Source of the DNA: Cordilura impudica
Lineage: Eukaryota; Arthropoda; Insecta; Diptera; Scathophagidae
Direction: 5' to 3'
NCBI GenBank assembly: GCA_963682025.1
Contig: OY821517.1
Location: 96,083,946-96,147,945, forward strand
DNA: 64,000 nt
Positions 38,765 to 50,465 of this stretch are shown piece by piece. A program made the translations under genes and the position numbers. Position 1 is the stretch's first letter. Each line of letters starts with the position of its first letter. The notes under the pieces were generated by a model. It had not been told where the DNA came from and ran no database searches. It saw only the letters and a list, made by a program, of their open reading frames with translations.

Positions 38765-40554
38765 TTACAAGCATATTTTGTAATAATTTTTTTTTTTTTG
38801 TGTGAAATGTTTTATTTAATAAGAAAAAATGTGTACGTTTTATTAAATTACACCTAGCTTAAGCTAACAAGTAATTCATTTCCATAACTAATTTAAATTT
38901 ATACAATATTAGACACTAGATCATGTGGTTTGCTTGCTTGCTTTTCAAGAAAAGTTCTTATTTTGAAAAAAGGTGTTTTCTTAAGAAAAAGTTTTTTTAG
39001 ATAATGTTTAATTTTATGTAGAGGTAATTAAAAAATAAAATATATTTTATAACAAGACGCATTTTTAAGAAAAGTTTCTTTTTCGAACAATGGAATTTTT
39101 TACAGAAAATTTACGCATTTAAGAAAAGGTAATTCTTAAGAAAATTTATTTTTTTCATTGGAAAAGTTATCTTTAAAAGAAAATGAAGAATAGTTAATTT
39201 TTTGAGGAAAAGTACTTCTTTAACACAAGTTACTTTTTAGAAGTAAATAGCTTTTTTAAGAAAATGTGCTTTTCTAAGAAATGTTACTTTTGTGAGAAAA
39301 GGTACTTTTTAAAGAAAATTCGATTTTGGTCTACCAAAATTCATATAAACAAGTTTAGTATAAAATGTGGCCTGCGGTCTCAAGCCCTGTATAGTGGACA
39401 ATCGAGCTTTATTTTATATTGAACAGGTTTATATAAATTTTAACCGTTTATTTTCCATGCCAATCATACAAAATTTGGGTAATGCTTTTCGGCTTCTTTT
39501 TTGTTTCTGAATATCATTGACTGAAATGGATTTGTTATCTACAGCTTTAGCCTCTTTAGTTTTGTGACAGATGTATTGTATGGGCTGGTTGGTTTCTGTA
39601 GGATTTTGCTTTATACCACATTGTTGTTGTTAGCTGTAAACAATTATATTTTACGACATACTTAAATGCATGAATATGCCCAACAAACATTAATCAAGAT
39701 TTTGAGAAATTTAATATTGATTTAAAAAGAAAAATTGCCAAAAAGTATTTAAGAATAACATTATATCTCGAGCCCATATTAATATAGTTCAAAACTAGAT
39801 TTCAGATATTTCGATATCTTTTATTAAGCTATTCTACAATACGGATAATACTTTTTGCACAGAATTAAGTGACGAATCTGAATAATCTGCAAGAAATTGA
39901 TAACAAATATCTTCGGTACATTCCTCAGAAGTATTATTTAAATAGTAAATGTTTGTTGGGTTTGTATGTATTATATTTTCGTTTTTTGTTGCAAATCTTT
40001 CTTACATTTCCTTCGCGTACAATCAGTTTATGTTTTTATAACAATGAAGACCTAAGATGAGAATTTTGATGACAGTATATTTCCTTTTTTGTTTGTTTTA
40101 CGATCTTAAGGATATTGTTTGAGCCAGTTTTTATGGTTTAAAAATTATAATTTGTATTCTCTTTTAGTCGTTTTGTTAGATATATTTGTTCTTGACATCA
40201 TGCCTATATACAGTATACATATAATGCTGCTGAAAAGCAATGGTCAAAAAAGGGAAATACTTTACCAATTTTTTATGGCTTCATATAATTGCATATTTTA
40301 TTATGATGGAATTAGTATTCACGTTGTTAAAAAAATTATAGCCACGAATTTATATTAATTTTATAAAACAAACTTTTGAATAACGGTATCAAAAATACCC
40401 TCTAATCATCTAACCCGAATTCTTTTAGACTATCGTTACGAATTGCTTCGGGTATTGATGTAAAATTATTTAGTGCCTAGATTCATTATGAAAATTTTAA
40501 TTAAGTTAAATGAGCGGTATAACTTGAAAAAATATTAAAAACATATATATATAT
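38765..40554. other. AT-rich stretch with aaaagtactttt-type low complexity
   Basis: 38930-39340 is a loose repetition of 'aagaaaaggtactttttt'-like words, also seen at 51006-51120. 39341-40554 shows nothing I can identify. Confidence 0.4.
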
Positions 40555-43500
40555 TAGGGCGGGCCAATTTGTATGGAGCCGAAAAATTCGATTAGAGCCG
40601 CCCCTATGATGATTCTATGGACAATTCTAAGCAACTTTGGTGAAGGAACCATAGGTCTATCTCGATTTTCGAGTCTCCCACTTTTCAAAAAATGATTTTT
40701 TCTCTATAACATAATTTTGATTCAAAATTCGATTTTTTATTCATCGTTATATTATCTTTTTTATGTGTATATGGGGGGTTTTTGGGGTCGAGAAATTCAT
40801 TTCTGATCTTTATTTTTACCTACGACCACCGCCAGAGGGCGTTTAATGCATATTTTAATTTCAACCAAAATTGTTTCTGCTGCTTTGCGGACTTTTTATC
40901 TCTGACATTTATTGTTCTTAATTCTAAGTAAGTCAATTAAAAACATTTTTTTTTCGTTTTTCGTTTCAAATCAAAATTTGATATTTGAATAAGTTACACG
41001 GTACGAATTAGAGGCCCAAATTTAGTCATGAAATTTTTACCATACCTTCCATAAGTAATACCTTTCAATATAACTCTGTAATATAGTAAGGAGCTTCTCT
41101 CCACGTCTAGTTTTAAGAAACGTCATAAGTAATACTTATCAATACGACGCTGCAATATAGTATGGAGAGTCTCTCCACTCACGCGTAAAAAAGTATACAA
41201 TGTAGTAAAAGTATACAATGGATCCAAATGCATTGCCGTCTACATCGCAAACCGCAACAACATTAACGAGTACCGAAAGTCATTTGAAGCATTTGCCTTC
41301 GCACGATGTTGCTGTTTTTGGTGCATCTTGTGATTTGAGTGGACTCAATCTGCCAACGAAACAGGATAGTTTAAGATGTTTTTTTTCTTGGCCGAACGTG
41401 CTAAACTCCAAAACAAAATGTTTTCATATAAAACATTCGTACAGACAAATTGATTGAAATTTGGAGTCAACTTAATGTTGAAATTCTAAAAAAAAATGTT
41501 GTTAGAAAATTGGGTACATTGATTGACAAGTATCAAATCGAAACTAAACATCCAAAAATCGCCACATTCATAACGTTCGTGCAATCTACAAAAGAATTAT
41601 TTTACATCGGCAAATGTCAATGTGACTTGAAGCCAGCATTATGCTCATGTGGATTGATTCCAGATCATTTGAAAGAGTTTATGCGAGATCAAAATAATGT
41701 CAGAAGATTGACGATACCGGAATTCGTGCCAGAAGTTGAAGAGCCAGCACCAACGTCAACAATAATACCAACAAGTGTTGAAGATACCCATTTAGCATAT
41801 GAACCAAGTACTGATACAGATGAGCCAAGTTCACATCAACAAGATGTTCCGCCAATGATAAGAGGACCGTATACTGCCAGATACGATGCTTCGAACTTCG
41901 CTGCGATGTGTGACCGATTTAGTGTGTCAGATAGAATTGCAGCAGCACTCGCAACATCTCTTATGCAAGACATTGACGTAAAAGATGCACATGGCAATCC
42001 TACCATCATGGATAAAAATAAAGGGCGTCGAGAAAAAAATGCAAAGAAGAATTGCTGCGTAAGCAGTATGATGCATCCAATTTGATAGCATTTTCATTTG
42101 ACGGCCGAAAAAATGATGCTTTAACAATGGAAAAAATCGATGAGAAGTTGCATCCACGGATGGTGAAAGAACCACATCTAGTTGTTTTTAAGGAACCAAA
42201 TTCTCAATTGATATGCTACACAAAAGTCGAAAATGAAGATGCTGAACACAAATTGATGACATTGAATGCATTCTTCGTCGACAAAGAAATTGCTCTCGAT
42301 GCATTAATCGGCATATGCTGTGATGGTGAGCCAACAAATACTGGCGTAAGAAATTGGATTTTGCGTTGATTTGAATTGCATTTGAATAGACCGCTGCATT
42401 GGTTTGTTTGCCTTCTGGACTTCAACGAGCTGCCATTTCGTCATTTATTTAACAATTTGGACATATCGTCGACCACTGGACCACGAACAACAACCGGAAC
42501 GTTGGGCAATCAAACTGAAACATGTGAAAATCTTCCGATATGTATCATTTGTCATTTTTCTCAACAATTTTTTCCATTATTAAATGGTAAAATTGCATTT
42601 AATTCATCTAATTTATTTTTTTTCAGCTTGTATATGAATTCGAGATAATCGTGCTAGAGAACATGCCACCTGATTTAATCCATCAAGGAATTTGAAAATC
42701 CATCAAGGAATTTGAAAATTCTGGCAACATACATAATGAAAGTGTATGTGCCGATGCACTTCAACATCAAGTACTATAATTCGGTGGTCTTCGGTAGTGT
42801 ATTATTTTACAAATTCATTCGTTGGGCACAATATTTGGATACAAATCTACGCGGAGTTGTGAATAATGTCATTAAAGACAATTCATATTACGCACATTCC
42901 GAAAATATTTTGTTAGCGATGTTATTTGATGATAAAAAAAGAGACACGAAACATCGCAATCAAGAAAATTGTACACTACCGAAGAAATCTGTACGGCCCG
43001 GCACATCTTAGAATTTATCAAAAACCTTTGATAAACTTCAGTTGTACAGATTGTACGAATATGATTGATATAAATAAAGATGATGTCTTATTCGAATGAT
43101 CATTTGGAACAATATTTAAAATACGATGATCCACCATTGCCTGATCCAAGAATTCCGGTACACATACAAGCAACGGAAAGATATGTTCAATTGCTGGATA
43201 GCGTTTCTAAACGTGTTTTAGAAAAAAATCGACACAGTGTTATGGCAGTTACATCAGAAAGCCGTGCAAATTACCCTAGACTTGAAAGCAAGAGAGACTT
43301 TCAAAAATAACTTATTTCGCTTTTCTTCCACTAAATAATTTTTTTTTTTAAACGTGTTCTTATTTTTTAGGTTGAATTTCTGTTGAAAAAAATAAAATAA
43401 AGACCAATTTTAACGAAAAACTAATAATTTTTCTCGGAAAATAGACGAAAAATAGTTAAAATATGCATGAAACGCCCTCTGGCGGTGGTCGTAGGTAAAA

Positions 43501-43748
43501 ATAAAGATCAGAAATGAATTTTTCGACCCCAAAAACCCCCCCATATACACATAAAAAAGATAATATAACGATGAATAAAAACTCGAATTTTGGATCAAAA
43601 TGATGTTATAGGAAAAAATCATTTTTTGAAAAGTGGGAGACTCGAAAATTGAGATAGACGTATGGTTCCTTCACCAAAGTTGCTTAGAATTGTCCATAAA
43701 ATCATCCTAGGGGGCGGCTCTTATCGACAAAAAATTTGGCCCGCCCTA
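40555..43748 (+). mobile_element. hAT-like transposon with ~300 bp TIRs
   Basis: TAGGGCGGGCCAATTTG at the left mirrors the right end, ccaaattttttgtcg-like text ending GGCCCGCCCTA. The arms continue for ~300 bp (40555-40860, 43445-43748) through 'gaaggaaccata', 'gagtctcccacttttcaaa' and 'acgaccaccgccagagggcg'. Flanks ATATATAT and ATATATGT suggest an 8 bp duplication. TAGGG termini, 8 bp duplication and a C-x2-H-type protein inside favour a hAT-like superfamily. Confidence 0.85.
41218..43310 (+). pseudogene. Transposase of the hAT-like element, broken
   Basis: Starts MDPNALPSTSQTATT at 41218 and continues through shifted frames. Blocks: a cysteine pair region CQCDLKPALCSCG (~41620); LIAFSFDGRKNDALT (~42084, first acidic residue); LIGICCDGEPTNTG (~42305, second Asp); LHWFVCLLDFNELPFRHLF (~42396); FIMKVYVPMHFNIKYY-like (~42725); YYAHSENILLAM (~42890); PVHIQATERYVQLL (~43155). 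Family members as I know them have FVC.LH, so the His of C-x2-H is Asp here. A segment after ~42650 is deleted and 'ccatcaaggaatttgaaaat' is duplicated in tandem at 42678-42717. Not functional. Confidence 0.75.
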
Positions 43749-44256
43749 ATATATGTACTATATACATTTTTTGTTTTCTTCAAAGATAATGCTGTGTTTT
43801 ATATACCACGTGAAAGTTGATTTAATTTCATAACACCAGCTTTTAACAAATATCCTATAAAACTTAAAATAAAGTTGATAGTGACAAATATCCTATAAAA
43901 AGAAATAAGAATTAAAAAAATAAATATTTTAACACATTTTAACAATATTAATTATATAGAGAAATAAATCCAATAGACTAACCGGCTATATTGATAATTA
44001 TTGTCCCAAGTAGATTTTTTGTAACAATGTTTTGTATTTTTTTTTATAACACTGGTCTACAAATTAAAAAAAAAATTGATTGCAGAAACGAAGCATGTTT
44101 TTGACTGATCTGGGTTCGCTGAATTCGAATCTGGCATACAAATTGAGCCATAATTTTTTATCGCATGCTGGCAATACTGACACTACAATTTCACAATTGT
44201 TAAATTGACAGAAGCCCACATTTATTCTAAATCTTCATAATAGTAACGTTTGAGCT
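43749..44256. other. AT-rich stretch, no gene
   Basis: Nothing recognised between the hAT-like element and the next pseudogene. Confidence 0.4.
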
Positions 44257-46090
44257 TTGCCAGGGAGATTGTGTGTTACTGATTCAAGCTATTTTTGCTT
44301 TGTGTGTGGTGAATTTTTGGTTGAACAAAAAGGATATGAAATATCAGAATCATCAAAATATGCATATTTACATTATTCTGGTTTTGCTGTCAGAAACTTT
44401 GACAAACCTTGGACACCGACAATGTTTTGCAATTGTTGTAGAACTGTTTTATACCAATGGTAAAATAGCAAGAAGATCTATTTCGATTTTTCTATTCCAG
44501 TACTTTGGAGAGCGTCAAGTAACCACTAAACCGATTGTAATTTCTGTTTAACAAAAGTTGCTGGATTCAATATGAAAAATCGAAAAAATATAACATACGC
44601 GAATGTGCCATCAGTTTCCAAACCACTTCAATGACCAATGACCATATCGGTCATTCCCAGCGCAACGAGCAATGAGGCGGAAGCATCTTTCACAAGCAGT
44701 GGTAGTTTGTAAGACGCTCATGATGAACGCTATTTAGTGACTCAAGCTGAGCTGAATCTAATGCGGGATTTACATTTAACGAAGCATGACGCAGAATTAC
44801 TAGCTTCACGCATGCAGCAGTTGGGACAAAATAACAATCTATAGAGATAGATATAGAGATAGAGATAGAGATAGAGATAGTGATAGAGATAGAGATAGAG
44901 ATAGAGATAGAGATAGAGATAGAGATAGAGATAGAGATAGAGATAGAGATAGAGATAGAGATAGAGATAGAGATAGAGATAGAGATAGAGATAGAGATAG
45001 AGATAGAGATAGAGATAGAGATAGAGATAGAGATAGAGATAGAGATAGAGATAGAGATAGAGATAGAGATAGAGATAGAGATAGAGATAGAGATAGAGAT
45101 AGAGATAGAGATAGAGATAGAGATAGAGATAGAGATAGAGATAGAGATAGAGATAGAGATAGAGATAGAGATAGAGATAGAGATAGAGATAGAGATAGAG
45201 ATAGAGATAGAGATAGAGATAGAGATAGAGATAGAGATAGAGATAGAGATAGAGATAGAGATAGAGATAGAGATAGCTTGGAATTGTTGATGGTTTATTT
45301 CAGAAAATGAACCAGCCATATGACAAAACTGAATGGAGATTATTTACTGATGGCTCTAAGTACAGTTAAAAGGCTCTTCGTTTGCATAATGGAAATGAAA
45401 GATTAGCCATACCAATTGCTCATGTCATTAATAGAAAGGAAAATTACGAATAAATGACTGAAACTATGGCGTCACTCAAATACAACGAAGACCTGTAGTG
45501 ACTTTAAGGTGTGTGATTTAAATTTCTTCGTATATATAGTATATACTATCGTAAATATCTGTAAATTAATCTGTTTCAAGTCATTGGTTTATTAATTGGT
45601 ATGCAAGAAGCTTCCACAAAATAGTGATGTTTCCTTCGTCTATGGCATAGTGGCGCTACATGTCATGATTACGTCAGAACAGAGTGGCCAATAAGAACTG
45701 AGTATTCGCCAGGAAAACAAAACATTTCAAATTAACCATTAATTGATCCAAATGACGTTCTTCTTCCACCGCTGCCAATAAAATTGGACCATTTTTAGAA
45801 CTTTGTCAAGGCTTTGGAAAAAGATGGTGCAGCATTTAAATATTTCTTATCGTTTTTTTCTAAAATATCATATGCTAAAATCAAAGAAGGCATATTTGTT
45901 GAGCTTCAAATCAGGAAGCTATTGAATGATGATAATTTTTCACAATGTTTATTGGAGAAAGAATATGCAGCCTGAAAATCTTTCAAGAATTGAAAATTGA
46001 AAGAAATTATCAAGGATTTTGGGACAAATGCATGCTGGGAGACTATTGCTGAACACTAATATGTGAAAACGAACCAACAAAATACCAACG
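44257..46090 (+). pseudogene. Decayed gene of a widespread unnamed invertebrate transposon-type family
   Basis: Reads SSYFCFVCGEFLVEQK (44265) ... DKPWTPTMFCNCC, a frameshift, CNFCLTKVAGF (~44540), YLVTQAELNLMRDLHLTKHD-like text (~44735-44800) ending MQQLGQ (44814); then the hexamer tract; then MNQPYDKTEWRLFTDGSKYS (45308), stop, KALRLHNGNERLAIPIAH, and further on VLLPPLPIKLDHF, NFVKALEKDGAAF, AKIKEGIFVELQIRKLL and CLLEKEYAA (45755-45975). The block order is that of a recurrent insect/cnidarian protein with N-terminal CxxC pairs. Several stops and frameshifts; parts are missing between 45480 and 45600. Confidence 0.7.
44841..45276. repeat. (ATAGAG)n hexanucleotide tract, ~72 units
   Basis: About 436 bp, nearly perfect, with slight impurity in the first 50 bp. 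Lies inside the coding remnant 44257-46090, between MQQLGQ and the EWRLF block. Long Ile-Ser or Ile-Glu frames across it are artefacts. Confidence 0.95.
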
Positions 46091-46524
46091 ACGTTCAAAT
46101 AACGCTATTTACTTTTGAAAATTCATTGAAAATTCATTGATTTAAAATTTTTTATGTAAAAAACGAACTAAACCTTTTTTTTGTATTTCGAAAACCTGAC
46201 GTGATAGAGAATAACCAATTACAAATTCGAATTCAGCCCGCCCAGGAAAGGTATTTGGTTACTCCAGTCCAAAATCTTTGTTAGCTAGTGTAATTATACG
46301 TGCAATCAAAAAACGGGGGCTTAGTATTTTAGAACTGATTTTATTAATATTTGAGGGCGCTGAATCTAAATATGAAATCGGTTTTACTCTATCAGCGCTA
46401 CTTTTTAGTTCTGCTTTTTTTAATTATGCCCATGTTAATATTGTGCGTTAATTGCATTTCTCCCAAAACAGACATTCACATGTATGTCTTAATAGTAAAT
46501 TTTTCTGCGACATTTGTATTGTTT

Positions 46525-47692
46525 TTTTTTCTTTTTTTTTTGTAATTCATCTTTATTTATTGAATCTTCACATAGGTTTGTGAACTAACAATAAGTTATT
46601 CAAATCTTAAAACTAAAACTTAAATATTAAATCCAGCTAGTGCTAGAAAAAATTTCAGTTATTCTATATTGTTTATTCTAATGATAAAAAAAAAAGAAAA
46701 AAATGTATCAATAAATTTTTCATCCAATAAGATCAGCAGTCTCCCTCCTTCTTAAGCGTTGGTGGATACGATTGTTGATTAAGTTAAGTGAGACTCTAGC
46801 TTTTCCAAATAGTTTCCACTATATCTAGTGATTTCGTACTTTACTAGAGGAACATTTAAGTCTCCGTGCAAATGTGAGTTCCTTACGTACCATGGTGCGC
46901 CGGTAATCATTCTCAAAATCTTGTTTTGTGTTTGAAGCTGAGGCTGGTCCCCATAACTGTATACCATAGCATCAAATGGGTTTGAAAATCGAGTTATATA
47001 TCAAGAGCTTAGAATCGAGACTTAACTTTGAGTTCCTGCCAATTAGCCATGTGAATTGGACTAATTTCAGTTTTATTTGTGTCAATTTAGCGCCTATATG
47101 GCTTTTCCAGGTAAGTCGGCGATCAAGATATAGTCCGAGATATTTAGCAAAGGAATGTTGAGGTATAGGCTGGTTCTTAATTCGAATTTGAGAGCAAGTC
47201 TCCCTTCTTAGGTAAAGTTACGTTGATACACTTTTATTCATTTACTTTAATCTTCCACATAAAGAAGAGATGTAAAAAAGAGATGCTGTTGAGGGGTTTT
47301 CGTGTACGCTTAAAATTGCAGTATCATCCGCAAAAGTCGAAATAAGTGTGTTTTCATTTGTTGGCATGTCTGGTGTGTAAATGATGTACAGAAGCGGGCC
47401 CAAGATATTACCTTGTGGTACACCAGCATGGATTGTCTGTGGAGGGCTCACAAAGCTTTTCTCTCTTATAGAGAATTTTCTAATAATTATATAGCTCTCC
47501 ATTACTTATGCGTGTTCGGGGGTAACTACTATTGAACTTTATAGAAGAGTCCGTCGTGCCAAACTCGGTCGAAGGCTGGCGAGACGTCTATAAAAGGTGC
47601 AGAGCAGTACTTTTTCTCTTCAAAAGCTTTTCTTATGGCACTTACAATGTGAACTTGCTCAGTGGTGCTGTATTTTCGTCTGTATTGTGCAA
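46525..47692 (-). mobile_element. 5'-truncated jockey-like LINE with poly(A) tail
   Basis: On the minus strand: KAFEEKKYCSAPFIDVSQAFD (47570-47650, first RT aspartate), HAGVPQGNILGPLLYIIYT (~47390-47435), TFADDTAIL (FADD at 47323-47334), a C-terminal block QNKILRMITGAPWYVRN..LH.DL (46860-46950), a 3' UTR and a poly(A) tail (T run at 46525-46542). The endonuclease and N-terminal RT are absent, as usual for truncated LINE copies. The RT has frameshifts (for example near 47240 and 47505). Confidence 0.85.
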
Positions 47693-47749
47693 TTAAAATA
47701 TTTTATTTTATATTTTTTTTTATATCAATGAAAAAAAATATTTTTTGTT

Positions 47750-48690
47750 TTTTCAGTTTTTGCAAAAATTATAAAATTCTTCGGCGTTCGTACTCTGATC
47801 CAAGCTTCATATAGCTGCCCATGAGACAAACGTGGATTTTCCAAATTGAATCCGGCAGACACTTAACGATTGGCCTTGGATTTGGAGCACCGATTCGCAA
47901 TTTTTAATTTAGCAATTTTTGAGTTTGGGCGGTTTACGATTTCCCAATTTTAATTTTGTTGGTTATTGATTTTAAAGATTTGTGTTTTTGACGATTTTTG
48001 TTTTTTGGGATTTTCAGTTTTGGAGGTTTTGAATTTGGCAATTCCACCCATATTCTTACCACTACTACTCACATTGGTAATTGATGTATGATATTATATA
48101 TTTACTTTGTATGGGCGGTGTCACGCCCACTGTTCCGACCATATCCATTTTTTTCGATTACTCACATGACTAATTTATGGGCTCATAAGACTCAGTACTG
48201 CAGATACAACATTTAATATACTTTGTATGGGGCCTGCCATGTCCACTGCTCCATTCACCTTCATTTTGTGTTCTACTATTTGCATGAACAATTTATGGGC
48301 TAATACAAAGTTCCAAGGTTCTAGCTATTACAGAACTGAAGGTATGTTAAATTTAATATCTACTTTGTAAGGAGGGTTCCATGCCCATTCGTTAGGTACC
48401 GCCCAATTTTTTTCCGACTACCCACATTAATAATAGATGAGCTCGGACAAATGTACAAAGTTACCTCTCTCATAGTACTCGAGATATATGACACTCAATA
48501 ACAACTTTATATGGGAGGAGCCACGATCACTAAAAATATTAAAAGTTATTTATAGCGTAATTCCTTCTAGATACACAGTAAGACTATAAAGTTTCAGGAT
48601 GATAGTGGATTAGCCTCTTATAAGCTTCAAATAAATAAAAAAAACATACATTCTTTCGCTTTCATATACGTATATACGAGAAGATTAAAT
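47750..48690 (-). mobile_element. Helitron family 3, copy b (diverged fragment)
   Basis: Shares with 37440-38690 the order 'ttcggcgttcgtactctg', 'ccaaattgaatccgg', a gattttt-rich section, 'tttgtatgggcggtgtcacg' and 'tatgggaggagccacg'. Termini are not preserved. Older than copy a. Confidence 0.7.
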
Positions 48691-48760
48691 TGAAAAGTTA
48701 TCACGAAATGACACGTCTCACAGTGAATTGAGGCCATACCAAATGGAGATTTAACATGTA

Positions 48761-49596
48761 CAGTATGAACCAAAAGTCACAATGGGTTTTATATCTTTTT
48801 TTTAGATTATCTAAATAACATCAGGAAAATACATAATGGAGAGATTCACAATCGAAGAAAGAACCAGAATAATATAATTTTATTATTTAAATTAGCGATC
48901 AATTATTTTAATGCAGAGATCATACTGTCGCCATTTTACCATCAGAATTGCGCCGTCTGAAGCAATGATTCGTTGCTTAGTTGATCGCCACCACCAACAT
49001 GGCATCATAAGAAACTTGCCTCGAACCAGTAGACCACATTTAATTCGCACTGAGAAAAATATTGAATAGATTTAAGTGCTAACGAAACACCAGAAACATC
49101 TAGTAGAAGGCGTTCTGCTCAGCCACGAATACCTCGTACGTCGCTACGACGCTTTTGAAAAAAAATATTTGCTGTTATTCCCATATAAGGTGCAATTGGT
49201 AACGTCTAAATTTTGCAGTTAAATTTCAATAGTTGGCGTTTTCAAAAATGAAGAAAATGAAAAATGTAGAGAGATATCGATTTATGATCGAACACTTTTT
49301 ACGCCATGGTCTTGAAAACAGACCTAAGGTGTGGTTTCAGAAGGATGGAGCTACTACCCACACTGCCCGATACACAATTTTACTTTTCAGGCAAATTTTT
49401 TGAGAGCGAATAATTTCCACAAATTCGGAAATTAATTGACCAGCCGTTCGCCAGATTTGGGGTTATTTGAATGAGCGAGTATATGTGAACCAGCTTGAGA
49501 CAATCTTTGAACTCAAAGCCAAAATTAAAAAAATAAATAAATAAACGAAATAGGTATTAAATTTTTAAACCACCTGATGACTTTTGGCCCACCCTG
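48761..49596 (+). mobile_element. mariner/Tc1-like element with HTH (DUF4817-type) transposase remnant
   Basis: Termini CAGTATGAACCAAAAGTCA and the complement of TGACTTTTGGCCCACCCTG, with TA at 48759-48760 and 49597-49598. Inside, MERFTIEERTRII (48837) and a following APSEAMIRCLVDRH region match the N-terminal helix-turn-helix of this transposase group. VWFQKDGATTHTARYTI (~49330) holds a catalytic Asp, RSPDL (~49445) the next, and NERVYVNQLETIFELKAKI the tail. Stops, frameshifts and a missing middle make it inactive. 836 bp. Confidence 0.8.
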
Positions 49597-49674
49597 TATT
49601 CGTATGAAATTGAAAGAGCTGCGGGGTAATATGAAGTGGATCCTGTTGAAAATATTAAAAAAACAACATATTAA

Positions 49675-50465
49675 ACAAGTAAGAAAATTATAATCGGTCT
49701 GGACCGACTATATGATACCCTATACCATGGTTTAGAGACCCTATCTCTTCGGTCCAACCAATTAGATATAGAAAATAAGCATAAACCAAATTCGAGTGGC
49801 ATTGTTATTAATTTTTTTGGCTGCATATATGAAAAGGTTCATATCGGATGATTTATTTATATGGGGACCAGCTCCAAAAATGGATCGATCTTGACAATAT
49901 TTGGTAAAGTCATTTAAATTTAAAAAAAATATATAAAACCAAATATGAGAAAAATCTATGCGATATATTTGATTTTTTGATAGATTTAAATGAAAATTGG
50001 GAAGCAGCTTTATATGGGGGCTGTGACAAAGAATTACCATAAGGAGTTTATTTTTGGACAACTGATAAACGGATGTAATAAACACAACCAACCCAATTTG
50101 ACCGAGATCTATATGACAGGGGTCATAGGGGTCATTTGTATGGGGACTAGGTCTGACATTGGCCCGAATTTCACCAATTTCAACAGCATTCATTCTATGG
50201 CCAATAAAGGCTTATGTACAAAATTTCATTAAAATATATTCATATTTGCGACATGTAGTTTCATTACAAGGTTTACATGGAAACACAGATGGTCAGACGG
50301 ATGGACAGGTGGACCGGCGGAAGGGCGGACATCTCTAAATCGACTCAGAAAGTGATTCAGAGTCGGTCGGTATAATAAAAGATGTGTCTAGGCCAAATAT
50401 TTTTGGTAGTTACAAACAGCAGCACAAAGTCATTATACCCAAACCACATAGTGGTAGAGGGTATA
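49675..50465 (-). mobile_element. H element copy H6
   Basis: Reverse orientation, ACAAGTAAGAAAATTATAAT to GTATA; palindrome imperfect (ATCGGTCTGGACCGAC). The GGAC core is degenerate ('ggacggaccggcggaagg'-like), suggesting an older copy than H5. Confidence 0.85.

Noticed and set aside
44690..45319. Ile-Ser and Ile-Glu dipeptide-repeat frames
   Set aside because: Translations of the (ATAGAG)n tract.
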